From Hydrogenophaga sp. (lineage in GTDB: Bacteria; Pseudomonadota; Gammaproteobacteria; Burkholderiales; Burkholderiaceae_C): 64,000 nucleotides of DNA. Below, piece by piece: positions 54,781 through 63,314 of this stretch. The stretch is taken from contig NZ_SDDV01000007.1 in the NCBI RefSeq assembly GCF_014773545.1, positions 55,603 to 119,602 on the forward strand, written 5' to 3'. The notes beneath the pieces were generated by a model that made no database searches, was not told the origin of the DNA, and saw only the letters and a list, made by a program, of their open reading frames with translations. The first letter of the stretch is position 1. Each line of letters starts with the position of its first letter. The position numbers and the translations under genes were made by a program.

Positions 54781-56204
54781 GCCAGTCGGCGGTCTACAAC
54801 GACGGCGTGGTCCGCTGGTTCGCCATTGCGGCGGTGGTCTACGGCGTGGTCGGCATGCTGGTCGGGGTCATCATCGCCGCTCAGATGATTTGGCCGGATC
54901 TCACCGCGGGGATTCCGTGGCTGTCCTTCGGTCGGTTGCGCCCCTTGCACACCAACGCGGTGATCTTCGCCTTTGGCGGTTGCGTGCTGTTTGCCACCAG
55001 CTACTACATCGTGCAGCGCACCTGCCACACCCGGCTGATTTCGGACAAGCTGGCCTGGGTCACCTTCTGGGGTTACAACCTGGTGATTGTGCTGGCCGTC
55101 ATCACCTTGCCGCTGGGCATCACCAGTGGCAAAGAGTATGCGGAACTGGAGTGGCCCATCGACATCCTGCTGGCGCTGGTCTGGGTGCTCTACGCCGTTG
55201 TGTTCTTCGGCACCATAAGCATTCGCAAGGTGCGCCACATCTACGTGGCCAACTGGTTTTTCGGTGCGTTCATCATCGCCGTGGCGCTGCTGCACATCGT
55301 CAACAGCGCGGCGCTGCCGGTGAGCTGGACCGACTCCTACTCGGCCTACGCGGGTGTGCAAGACGCCATGGTGCAGTGGTGGTACGGCCACAATGCGGTC
55401 GGCTTTTTCCTCACCGCCGCCTTCCTGGGCATGATGTACTACTTCATCCCCAAGCAAGCCGAGCGGCCGATCTACTCCTACCGCCTGTCCATCGTCCACT
55501 TCTGGGCGCTGATCTTCACCTACATGTGGGCCGGCCCGCACCACCTGCACTACACGGCGCTGCCGGATTGGACGCAGTCGATCGGCATGGTGTTCTCGCT
55601 CATCTTGCTGGCGCCGAGCTGGGGCGGCATGATCAACGGCATCATGACGCTCTCGGGCGCCTGGCACAAGTTGCGTGACGACCCCATTCTGCGCTTCCTG
55701 ATCGTCTCGCTGTCGTTCTACGGCATGTCGACCTTCGAAGGCCCGATGATGTCGATCAAGACCGTCAACGCGCTGTCGCACTACACCGACTGGACCATCG
55801 GCCACGTGCACTCGGGTGCCCTGGGCTGGGTCGGTCTGATCTCCATGGGATCGCTGTACTACCTGATTCCGCGCCTGTTCGGCCAGAAGAAGATGTTCTC
55901 GGTGCCGGCCATCGAGCTGCACTTCTGGGTCGCCGTCATCGGCATCGTCCTCTACATCGCGTCGATGTGGATTGCCGGCGTGATGCAGGGCCTGATGTGG
56001 CGCTCGATCAACCCCGACGGCACGCTGACCTACACCTTCGTCGAAGCCCTGAGCGCAACCTATCCGTTCTACGTGATTCGTCTGATCGGTGGCACGCTGT
56101 ACTTCGGCGGCATGGTCATCATGCTGTGGAACGTCATCATGACGGCGCGCAACGGCCGCCCGGTAGACGTGAGCATCCCGGCCGTCAACCCCGCTCACGC
56201 CTGA
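54759..56204 (+). CDS. ccoN: Cytochrome c oxidase cbb3-type subunit I
   Basis: 481 residues from ATG 54759, whose ribosome site is GAGGAG; an ATG upstream begins only a short leader. Twelve membrane segments are expected. Haem and copper ligands appear in [46 protein letters not shown] and [10 protein letters not shown]. It holds low-spin haem b, the b3-CuB oxygen site, and a proton channel. It is the first gene of ccoNOQP. Confidence 0.98.
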   Translation: MSVITKASQSAVYNDGVVRWFAIAAVVYGVVGMLVGVIIAAQMIWPDLTAGIPWLSFGRLRPLHTNAVIFAFGGCVLFATSYYIVQRTCHTRLISDKLAWVTFWGYNLVIVLAVITLPLGITSGKEYAELEWPIDILLALVWVLYAVVFFGTISIRKVRHIYVANWFFGAFIIAVALLHIVNSAALPVSWTDSYSAYAGVQDAMVQWWYGHNAVGFFLTAAFLGMMYYFIPKQAERPIYSYRLSIVHFWALIFTYMWAGPHHLHYTALPDWTQSIGMVFSLILLAPSWGGMINGIMTLSGAWHKLRDDPILRFLIVSLSFYGMSTFEGPMMSIKTVNALSHYTDWTIGHVHSGALGWVGLISMGSLYYLIPRLFGQKKMFSVPAIELHFWVAVIGIVLYIASMWIAGVMQGLMWRSINPDGTLTYTFVEALSATYPFYVIRLIGGTLYFGGMVIMLWNVIMTARNGRPVDVSIPAVNPAHA

Positions 56205-56214
56205 GGAGAGAAAC

Positions 56215-56835
56215 ATGGCAAATAAAGAAAAACTCACGGGTCATGCGCGGGTCGAGACCAACAACTTCTTGATGATCGTTCTCATCGTGATGGTGATTTC
56301 GGTCGGAGGGCTGGTCGAGATCGTTCCGCTGTTCTTCAAGAAGTCGCTCACGCAGCCGATCGATGGGCTCAAACCCTATACCGCGCTGCAGCTCGCCGGG
56401 CGAGACGTTTACGTCAGCGAAGGCTGCTTCAACTGCCACTCGCAGATGATCCGGCCATTCAGGGCGGAAACGCTGCGCTACGGTCCGTATTCGGTGGCGG
56501 GTGAATTCGTCTACGACCGGCCGTTTCAGTGGGGTTCCAAGCGCACCGGGCCCGACCTGCACCGCGTCGGTGGACGCTACAGCGACGAGTGGCACCGCAT
56601 CCACCTGATCAACCCGCGCGCCGTGGTGCCCGAGTCCAATATGCCGGCCTACCCCTGGCTGGAACACAGGATGGTTGACGCCGAGGGCATGCCCCGGCGC
56701 ATGGAGGTTTTGCGTACCCTGGGCGCGCCCTACACCGACGAGGAAATTGCCGCTTCGGTCGAGGCGGTCAGGGGCAAGACCGAGATGGATGCCTTGATAG
56801 CCTATTTGCAGGTGCTGGGCACCGCGCGCAAGTAA
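56215..56835 (+). CDS. ccoO: Cytochrome c oxidase cbb3-type subunit II
   Basis: 206 residues from ATG 56215 (ribosome site GAGGAG). One N-terminal helix ([20 protein letters not shown]) anchors a periplasmic domain with the haem c motif [15 protein letters not shown] and the later methionine in [13 protein letters not shown]. It passes electrons from CcoP to CcoN. Confidence 0.98.
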   Translation: MANKEKLTGHARVETNNFLMIVLIVMVISVGGLVEIVPLFFKKSLTQPIDGLKPYTALQLAGRDVYVSEGCFNCHSQMIRPFRAETLRYGPYSVAGEFVYDRPFQWGSKRTGPDLHRVGGRYSDEWHRIHLINPRAVVPESNMPAYPWLEHRMVDAEGMPRRMEVLRTLGAPYTDEEIAASVEAVRGKTEMDALIAYLQVLGTARK

Positions 56836-56846
56836 TTGGCCCAGTC

Positions 56847-57014
56847 ATGGACATCAACATCATGCGCAGCATCGTCACGGTGCTCAGCTTGCTGGCTTTC
56901 GTCGGCATCGTGTTCTGGGCCTGGTCCAGGCACAACAAGGACCGATTCGACGAAGCGGCGCAACTGCCATTCAAGGAAGACGAACCTGAGCCACCCACAA
57001 AAGGATCATCATGA
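56847..57014 (+). CDS. ccoQ: cbb3 oxidase subunit CcoQ (small)
   Basis: 55 residues from ATG 56847. One membrane helix (IVTVLSLLAFVGIVFWAWSR) is followed by a charged cytoplasmic tail (NKDRFDEAAQLPFKEDEPE). CcoQ stabilises the oxidase. The TGA at 57012-57014 overlaps the ccoP ATG (ATGA). Confidence 0.92.
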   Translation: MDINIMRSIVTVLSLLAFVGIVFWAWSRHNKDRFDEAAQLPFKEDEPEPPTKGSS

Positions 57015-57925
57015 GCGACTTTACAAGTGATTTCTGGCATTATTTCGTGGCCGGGGTGACACTGATCAGTATCCTGGCTTGCCTGGTTCTGCTCTGGGTC
57101 AGCGGTACCACCAAGGCGTCGACCACAGCCGACAACACCACCGGACACGTCTGGGACGAAGACCTCAAGGAGTTGAACAACCCACTGCCGAAGTGGTGGG
57201 TTTATCTGTTCGTCATCACGGTCGTCTTTGCGCTGGTCTACGGCGCCTTGTATCCGATGTTCGGCAAGTTTCCGGGTCTGCTGGGCTGGACCTCGTCGGG
57301 TCAGTACCGGGCCGAAGCGGCGCGGGTCGAGCAGGAGATGGCGCCCATCTTCGCCCGCTTTGACGCCATGACGCCCGAGCAGATTGCAGCCGACCCGCAG
57401 GCAATAGCCATCGGGGAGCGTCTGTTCATGAACAACTGCGCTCTCTGTCACGCCACCGACGCCCGCGGCGCGCCTACCTTTCCCAACCTGACCGACAAAG
57501 ACTGGATATGGGGGGGTGACCACGCCTCCATCGTCACCAGCATTGCCGAAGGCCGCACCGGCGTCATGCCGCCCATGGCGGCAGCGGTGGGCGACGCCGA
57601 GGCGGTGCGCAACCTGGCGCACTACGTGCTCAGCCTCTCGGGCAGCCCGCATGACTCGGTGCGTGCGTTTCAAGGCAAAGCAGGCTTTGCCTCCTGCGCG
57701 GCTTGCCATGGCGTGGACGGCAAAGGCATGACCGCCTTGGGCGCACCCAACCTGACCGACGACATCTGGTTGCATGGGTTTGGCGAAGCGGCCATTGTCC
57801 GCTCCATCAACGAGGGCTTTACCAATATGATGCCGGCCCAGTCGGCCTTGTTGAACGAAGATCAGATCAGGGTGCTCGCGGCCTACGTCTGGGGTCTGTC
57901 CAACAAGCCTGCTGCCGCTCAGTGA
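57011..57925 (+). CDS. ccoP: Cytochrome c oxidase cbb3-type subunit III (dihaem)
   Basis: 304 residues from ATG 57011. Two N-terminal helices precede two cytochrome c domains with CALCH (NNCALCHATDARG) and CAACH (ASCAACHGVDGKG). It receives electrons from soluble cytochromes c. The conserved NPLPKWWVYLF loop lies between the helices. A terminator follows at 57955. Confidence 0.98.
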   Translation: MSDFTSDFWHYFVAGVTLISILACLVLLWVSGTTKASTTADNTTGHVWDEDLKELNNPLPKWWVYLFVITVVFALVYGALYPMFGKFPGLLGWTSSGQYRAEAARVEQEMAPIFARFDAMTPEQIAADPQAIAIGERLFMNNCALCHATDARGAPTFPNLTDKDWIWGGDHASIVTSIAEGRTGVMPPMAAAVGDAEAVRNLAHYVLSLSGSPHDSVRAFQGKAGFASCAACHGVDGKGMTALGAPNLTDDIWLHGFGEAAIVRSINEGFTNMMPAQSALLNEDQIRVLAAYVWGLSNKPAAAQ

Positions 57926-57954
57926 GTCTGGGCTGAGTTTCTTCATGAAGCGTG

Positions 57955-57996
57955 GGCTGGTCGGTCGTACGGATCGACCAGCCGTTTCTTTTTTCC
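57955..57996 (+). terminator. Rho-independent terminator after ccoP
   Basis: Nine-bp stem GGCTGGTCG/CGACCAGCC with an 11-base loop, followed by GTTTCTTTTTTCC. It separates the structural genes ccoNOQP from ccoG and shows that the earlier in-frame GTG at 57952 is not the ccoG start. Confidence 0.8.
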
Positions 57997-58011
57997 AGCG
58001 TGAGATTTCAT

Positions 58012-59481
58012 GTGAAGACAGCCCAGCCAGACACAGACGCGGCGAGAAAAGTCATCCCCATTGCGACCGACCCATCGCACACGCAAGCGCTGGCTGCTGA
58101 CGAGGAGATGGTGCCGTTCTACGCTGAACGGGAAAAAATTTATCCGCGCTCGGTGGTCGGTGTGTTTTCAAATTGGCGTTGGGTCACTGTCTGGCTGACG
58201 CAAATCGTCTTTTATGGCTTGCCCTGGTTGCAATGGAACGAGCGCCAGGCCGTTTTGTTTGATCTCGAGGCGCGCCGCTTCTTCCTGTTCGGGCTGGTCT
58301 TGCAGCCGCAGGATTTGATTTACCTCACCGGTTTGCTGGTCATCTCGGCGCTGGCGCTGTTCGTGTTCAGCGCCGTTGCCGGCCGGCTCTGGTGTGGTTA
58401 CGCCTGCCCGCAGACGGTCTACACCGAGATTTTTTTGTGGATCGAGAAGAAGGTCGAGGGCGATCGATCGGCCCGCATGCGGCTGGACAAGGTGGGTCTG
58501 TCGGTCAAAAAATTCGGCAAGAAATGGACCAAGCACGCGCTGTGGCTGCTGTTTTCGCTTTGGACCGGCTTTACCTTCGTCGGCTACTTCACGCCGATCC
58601 GCGAGCTGTGGGATCTGAGCTGGGCGCTCGCCTTGGGGCCGTGGCAGACCTTCTGGATTTTCTTTTACGGTTTTGCCACCTACGGCAACGCCGGTTTCTT
58701 GCGCGAACAGGTGTGCAAGTACATGTGCCCCTACGCGCGCTTTCAGAGCGCGATGTTCGATCGTGATACCTTGATCGTCACCTACGACCAGCAGCGCGGC
58801 GAGCCGCGCGGTCCGCGCTCCAGAAAATCCGATCCCCAGGCCTTGGGTCTGGGCGCCTGCATCGATTGCACCTTGTGCGTGCAAGTGTGCCCGACCGGCA
58901 TCGACATTCGCAAGGGCTTGCAGTACGAATGCATCGGCTGTGGTGCCTGCATCGACGTCTGCGACCAGGTGATGGACAAGGTGGGTTACGCACGCGGGCT
59001 GGTCAGGTATTCAACGCAAAACGGCGTCGATCTGGGCTGGAGTCGCTCCCAGATGCTGCGCCGCGCCCTGCGCCCGCGGGTGCTGGTCTACTCCGGCATT
59101 CTGCTGGCGATCTCGTTCGCCGTGCTGGTTGGCCTGATCATGCGCACCCCGCTCAAGGTTGACGTGATGCGCGACCGCGCCGTGTTGGCGCGCCTGGTCG
59201 AACAAGGGTGGATCGAAAACGTGTTCCGTCTTGAAATCCGAAATGCCACCGAAACCCCGCAGCGCTACGAGATCAGCGTGAGCGGATTGCCAGGTATCGT
59301 CATGGCGTCTGCCACCCAGGCAGATGTCGAACCACTGGGTGCGCGCTCGCTTGCCGTGCGCGTCCGCTTGCCCCCGGGTGCGGTCGGCAGCGGTTCGCAT
59401 CCGATTCAATTTGACATTCGATCGGTCGGCGCTACAGTAATGCAAGCCCGCACGGCGTCGGCGTTCGTGGTGCCGCGTTGA
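58012..59481 (+). CDS. ccoG: cbb3 oxidase copper-reductase accessory protein CcoG
   Basis: 489 residues from GTG 58012; GTG 58000 would add four, and no ATG fits. About five membrane segments surround CGYACPQTVYTE. Two [4Fe-4S] cluster motifs follow, CIDCTLCVQVCPTGIDIRKG and CIGCGACIDVCDQVMDK. The C-terminal Ig-like domain is periplasmic. CcoG (RdxA/FixG) reduces copper for CcoI delivery. Being past a terminator, it may have its own weak promoter or read-through. Confidence 0.93.
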   Translation: MKTAQPDTDAARKVIPIATDPSHTQALAADEEMVPFYAEREKIYPRSVVGVFSNWRWVTVWLTQIVFYGLPWLQWNERQAVLFDLEARRFFLFGLVLQPQDLIYLTGLLVISALALFVFSAVAGRLWCGYACPQTVYTEIFLWIEKKVEGDRSARMRLDKVGLSVKKFGKKWTKHALWLLFSLWTGFTFVGYFTPIRELWDLSWALALGPWQTFWIFFYGFATYGNAGFLREQVCKYMCPYARFQSAMFDRDTLIVTYDQQRGEPRGPRSRKSDPQALGLGACIDCTLCVQVCPTGIDIRKGLQYECIGCGACIDVCDQVMDKVGYARGLVRYSTQNGVDLGWSRSQMLRRALRPRVLVYSGILLAISFAVLVGLIMRTPLKVDVMRDRAVLARLVEQGWIENVFRLEIRNATETPQRYEISVSGLPGIVMASATQADVEPLGARSLAVRVRLPPGAVGSGSHPIQFDIRSVGATVMQARTASAFVVPR

Positions 59482-59498
59482 GCAGGTGCTGGCAGCAT

Positions 59499-59518
59499 TT
59501 TTGTTTTGTTTTGTTTTG
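59499..59518. repeat. Four TTTTG units before ccoH
   Basis: A pentanucleotide tandem (TTTTG four times) between the ccoG stop and the TTTGGAG ribosome site of the next gene. Confidence 0.85.
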
Positions 59519-59534
59519 TTCTTTGGAGATTTGC

Positions 59535-59840
59535 ATGAACCCCGACATCCAAGCATCCACCCGGCGCACCGCTGAACCACATTCCGGGCCGTGGTGGAAA
59601 TATCCGCACATGTGGATGGTGGTGGGCGGTCCGGCTTTCATGGTCGTTGTCAGCCTGACTTTTGCCACCGTAGCGATCACCGGCAAGGACCCGGTGCTGG
59701 ACAAGGAAGTCTTCGAACGCGATCTGGCGGCAGCGCGCATGCTCGAAGGCCAGGCGCGCGTCGACGCCCTGATTAAATTTCAACCGGCACGCCAGGCGCG
59801 CAACAACGCCGCCTCGCCTGTGGTTCCGGTCATCGACTGA
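59535..59840 (+). CDS. ccoH: FixH/CcoH-like cbb3 assembly membrane protein
   Basis: 101 residues from ATG 59535 (ribosome site TTGGAG). PWWKYPHMWMVVGGPAFMVV starts the single membrane helix; the rest (VAITGKDPVLDKEVFERDLA) is an external domain, shorter than most FixH. It helps assemble the oxidase. It ends the cco locus and converges on the restriction operon 78 bases away. Confidence 0.85.
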   Translation: MNPDIQASTRRTAEPHSGPWWKYPHMWMVVGGPAFMVVVSLTFATVAITGKDPVLDKEVFERDLAAARMLEGQARVDALIKFQPARQARNNAASPVVPVID

Positions 59841-59918
59841 GCGGCTGAGCGGGTGCGGGTCGGCGCTGGTCCTGGCCCAGCGCGACAGGATTGTTCAGGA
59901 GAAGATAGGCAGCAGTCA

Positions 59919-62912
59919 TCAGGACGTCGCCGAAAAGTGGCGATGTTCCAGCGTGCCGCGCCAGTCGCCCTCAAACACCAGGTCGCACACCACTTCGGTC
60001 CGGTCCGCTACTTCCAGCGTCAACTCACCCGCGCGCGCGAACCGCTCGTCTTTGAACGCTTGCGTCAAGCGGGCGAGCAGCGCCTGCTTGTAGCCGGTGT
60101 CCGAGTTGCCTTCGAACTGCAAGCCCTTGGTTTCCATGACCACGGTGCGGGTCTGCCCGTTTTGCTTGACCACAGCAAAGACAAAGTCAGGATAGACCTT
60201 GTGGCGCTTCCAGCCCTGCAGCCCGTACTGCGTTCGCGCCACATTGCGGTGCCACCAGCGCAGCGCCGCTTTCTGGTCCAGATAGCCCGCAAACGCGACT
60301 TCCAGTTCGTTCATGTCCGGCGTGTGCAAAGCCGGTTCCAGCAGACTTTTCTGCACGGCACGAGCATCTGGCCGCTGCAACACCGGTGGCTGGCTGGCCA
60401 ACATGAGTTCTGCCGAATGCGGGAGTTCGTAGTCCATGGCATCCGCCCGCAAGGAGAACTGCACCAAGCCCTGCTCCACAAGTCGGTTGAACTCACCCTG
60501 AGCCATTCGGTCACGCTCTTTCTCAATGTCGATGCGCAGGCGCTCGGTCAGCGATGAAACGGACCGCGCCAACACCGATTCCGCCATGCCCTGCTGCATG
60601 AGTCGCATGAGCACCCGATCCACCCAATCCCAAACCAGCCAGGCATTGGGCGCCAAGTCCAGCAACGCCCTGACCATGCGCGCGCGGTCCAGTGTTTGCG
60701 TCTGCGCCGCATCTTGGGTCTGCTGAACCTGCGCATCGCGCGAGAGGATGGACAGATCAATCGTCAAATGCTGCGCACCGCCCATCTGCAGATCGGGCGC
60801 CCAGGCCATGGCCAGACCATCCACATTCAAAGCCGCCCAATCCAGCCGCGCCAGCACGTCGCTCTCGTACACCAGCTCGCGGCGCACCGCGCCCGCCTCG
60901 GCCCAGGTCACCTTGGGCACAAAAATGCGCACGTCCGCCAGCTCGGCGCGGCGCCTCAGGGAAATGCGGCGCTCCGTTTTCTCCGTCGCTGTTGCATCGC
61001 CGTGCACCGCCACGGCCAGGTCGCCCAGGCCCTCGCCTTCGAGCGACTTTTTGATCGCTTTCACCACGTCCGAGGTCTTGGCGTCGAAACACTGCACGTA
61101 GCAAGCGTCCAGCGCCTCGCGCCCCGTCTTGGTCACCTGCGGCTGGCGCAGGATGCGCCCCACCAGCTGCGTCATGGCCGCCGGGTTGCGGCCCGCCGCC
61201 AGCGCACTGAGCACATAGGCAAACGGGCAATCCCAGCCCTCTTGCAGCGCTTGCTTGGTGATGATGGCCCTGATCTCACACTGCGGCGACAGCAGGTCGA
61301 TGTTTTCCGGCTGCTTCAACTCGTCTTTCTCCGACGTCTTGATCGCGATCTGGCGCTCGGTCAAGCCGAGTTGCAGCAGGTAGGCCTTGGCGTCTTCGGC
61401 GTGGATGAAGCCCGCGTCGCGCATGTCGGCCCCGGTGCGCTCCACCTGCACCAGCAAGATCGGCCGGATGTAGCGCGCCGTCTGCGCCTGCAGCGCCTGC
61501 GCCTCGCGCTGCAAGGCGTCGAGCTGGTGCAGCGATGCCGCCAGGCAAGCCTGCCAGTCGGCCCAGCGCCGCAGCTCCACATGGATCGGCAGCTTGATCA
61601 TCTCGGCCTCGTCCAGGTCGGTGCCGCGCACATCGACCAAAATGTTCGAGCCCCGCCCCTTGACTGAGGCCACGCGCGGCGTGGCCGACAGCTCCAGCAT
61701 GAAACAGGGGTTGAAGCCGTCGAGCGTGGACAGCGCGTTTTCCGAATAGGCGTGGTGGCCTTCGTCGATCACCACCATCGGCCGCAGCAGCCGCATCACA
61801 TTGCCCAGCGAGCTTTTGACAATCGAACCCTTTTGCGCGCGCGCTTCTTCAGCACTCTGCCAGGGGCTGCCGTAGGCGTCCAGGTTGGGCACCTCGCGCA
61901 GCAGCGCCCAGTGCGCCTCGATGTCGTCCTCTCGCGGCAGAAAGCCCAGCACATTGCCCCGGTCGCGGAAGAAGCGCAGCGTCTCCTTGCTCTGCCGCGC
62001 GGCCGACTGCAGCATCAGCACCATCACGCACAGGTGCGACGCCACGTCCAGGCGCGACAGCGGCGAATTCTTTTCCAGCACCTTCACCCGCCCGGCCCCC
62101 GCCACGTTCAGCATCTGGCGGTAGGGGTGGTCGCGGTCGCTCAGGGTCTTGAGCGTCTGGCGGTAAATCGCTTCGTTGGGCACCACCCACAGCACCAGCC
62201 CGGTGTGCTGGTTCAGGTAGGCGCTGAACACGCGCGCCACGCTGGCCGCGGCCAGCAGCGTCTTGCCGCCCCCGGTGGGCACCTTCAGGCACACATTGGG
62301 GATGGCGCGGCCCGCGCCGTCGAAGCGGCTGGAATACGGCTGGCTGGCAAAGTGGGGCGGCAGCAGGTTATGGCGTTTGAGCACGGTCCAGGCCTTTTTG
62401 GGAAAGTCGCCCGCCTCGCGCGCCAGGTCCTCCATACCCTCTTGGTCTTCCATGGCCTTCAGGGCTTGGTTGTTGCGTGCCACCAGCGCTGCCTGCCGAC
62501 TCAGCTCATCCAGGTAGCCGTCCAATTGCCCCAGCACCCGCGCCTGAAAGCGCTTCACCTCCACACCAGCACCCACAGCGCGGGTCGACAGCCGGGTGGC
62601 GACCGGTTGCCAGAAGATCTTTCGATCCTTTTGGATGTTCTGTCGCAGCACATCGCTCACCACGTCCTGCCAACGCGTTACATCGAGTCCATAAATAAAC
62701 CCTGCATCCTGCAACCCGAGGGACAACGACGCAAAATTCCCCGGCGCCATGTCGGGTGCATCTATACACAGATCGATATCGGATGTGGCACGGTGGTCAC
62801 CCCTGGCACGCGAACCATAGATCCACACCCGCTCAACACCGGGTACCTTCTCAAGCCACCCACGCAGTTGCCTCGCGATACCTGGGGCAATGCCGAAATC
62901 CGACCATTTCAT
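59919..62912 (-). CDS. MNT nucleotidyltransferase fused to type III-like Res helicase-nuclease
   Basis: 997 residues from ATG 62912. Residues 1-108 form an MNT domain: GS at 33-34, ten residues, then D45-x-D47 (IYGSRARGDHRATSDIDLCI). From about 118 (VEVKRFQARVLGQLDGYLDE) the chain is a DEAH helicase: Walker A VPTGGGKTLLAA (211-222), DEGHH (383-387), ELSATPR, and TQLVGRILRQP. The C-terminus has a PD-(D/E)xK nuclease: P908-D909 and E927-x-K929. Its start overlaps the HEPN stop (ATGA). An internal GTG near residue 117 could also start Res alone. The fusion of an antitoxin domain to Res is unusual. Confidence 0.88.
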   Translation of the reverse strand: MKWSDFGIAPGIARQLRGWLEKVPGVERVWIYGSRARGDHRATSDIDLCIDAPDMAPGNFASLSLGLQDAGFIYGLDVTRWQDVVSDVLRQNIQKDRKIFWQPVATRLSTRAVGAGVEVKRFQARVLGQLDGYLDELSRQAALVARNNQALKAMEDQEGMEDLAREAGDFPKKAWTVLKRHNLLPPHFASQPYSSRFDGAGRAIPNVCLKVPTGGGKTLLAAASVARVFSAYLNQHTGLVLWVVPNEAIYRQTLKTLSDRDHPYRQMLNVAGAGRVKVLEKNSPLSRLDVASHLCVMVLMLQSAARQSKETLRFFRDRGNVLGFLPREDDIEAHWALLREVPNLDAYGSPWQSAEEARAQKGSIVKSSLGNVMRLLRPMVVIDEGHHAYSENALSTLDGFNPCFMLELSATPRVASVKGRGSNILVDVRGTDLDEAEMIKLPIHVELRRWADWQACLAASLHQLDALQREAQALQAQTARYIRPILLVQVERTGADMRDAGFIHAEDAKAYLLQLGLTERQIAIKTSEKDELKQPENIDLLSPQCEIRAIITKQALQEGWDCPFAYVLSALAAGRNPAAMTQLVGRILRQPQVTKTGREALDACYVQCFDAKTSDVVKAIKKSLEGEGLGDLAVAVHGDATATEKTERRISLRRRAELADVRIFVPKVTWAEAGAVRRELVYESDVLARLDWAALNVDGLAMAWAPDLQMGGAQHLTIDLSILSRDAQVQQTQDAAQTQTLDRARMVRALLDLAPNAWLVWDWVDRVLMRLMQQGMAESVLARSVSSLTERLRIDIEKERDRMAQGEFNRLVEQGLVQFSLRADAMDYELPHSAELMLASQPPVLQRPDARAVQKSLLEPALHTPDMNELEVAFAGYLDQKAALRWWHRNVARTQYGLQGWKRHKVYPDFVFAVVKQNGQTRTVVMETKGLQFEGNSDTGYKQALLARLTQAFKDERFARAGELTLEVADRTEVVCDLVFEGDWRGTLEHRHFSATS

Positions 62913-63313
62913 GGTGTGCCTTCTTCCAGCGCACGAAACAGTCTGTCCAGCTCTGCCATAGCGCTGCCCCGCACAAAGGCCGAAAGAGCCATGGCAACGC
63001 CTTCGTCATAGGCGTGAACCACCGCGTTGCGTGCGGCACGCATGGCCTTCCACAAAGCGGGGTCTCGAACCAGTCCCACTTTGAAACCGGTTTCCAGCAC
63101 AGCGAACGCCAGCCGGGGGGTTTCACGATCCCCGCGGTCTTGGAGCACAAACAACATGGTTTGCCAAGCCAACTCGAAGGTGTACACATAACGCAGCAGC
63201 AAAGAGTCACGCGCCATCCTGTCCTCAGGTACCACTGCCGCCTCATGCAAGGTGGCCAGTGCATCGGCGAACTTGTGTAGCTCCAGCTTCGTTCGATCAG
63301 AGTAATGCGGCAT
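62909..63313 (-). CDS. HEPN-domain nucleotidyltransferase substrate-binding protein (HI0074-like toxin)
   Basis: 134 residues from ATG 63313, two bases after the mod stop. An all-helical protein beginning MPHYSDRTKLELHKFADALA, with the HEPN motif RX4HXY at R95-H100-Y102 (RNAVVHAY). Such HEPN proteins are ribonuclease toxins neutralised when the paired MNT enzyme AMPylates the motif tyrosine. Its MNT partner is the N-terminal domain of the next gene. It is translationally linked to both neighbours. Confidence 0.9.
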   Translation of the reverse strand: MPHYSDRTKLELHKFADALATLHEAAVVPEDRMARDSLLLRYVYTFELAWQTMLFVLQDRGDRETPRLAFAVLETGFKVGLVRDPALWKAMRAARNAVVHAYDEGVAMALSAFVRGSAMAELDRLFRALEEGTP

Positions 63314-63314
63314 A

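Noticed and set aside
57952..58011. Earlier GTG start for ccoG at 57952
   Set aside because: This start lies within the terminator hairpin after ccoP and adds residues not seen in CcoG proteins.
59859..59886. Hairpin between ccoH and res as a terminator
   Set aside because: The stem is imperfect and no T tract follows on either strand, so it is not called.
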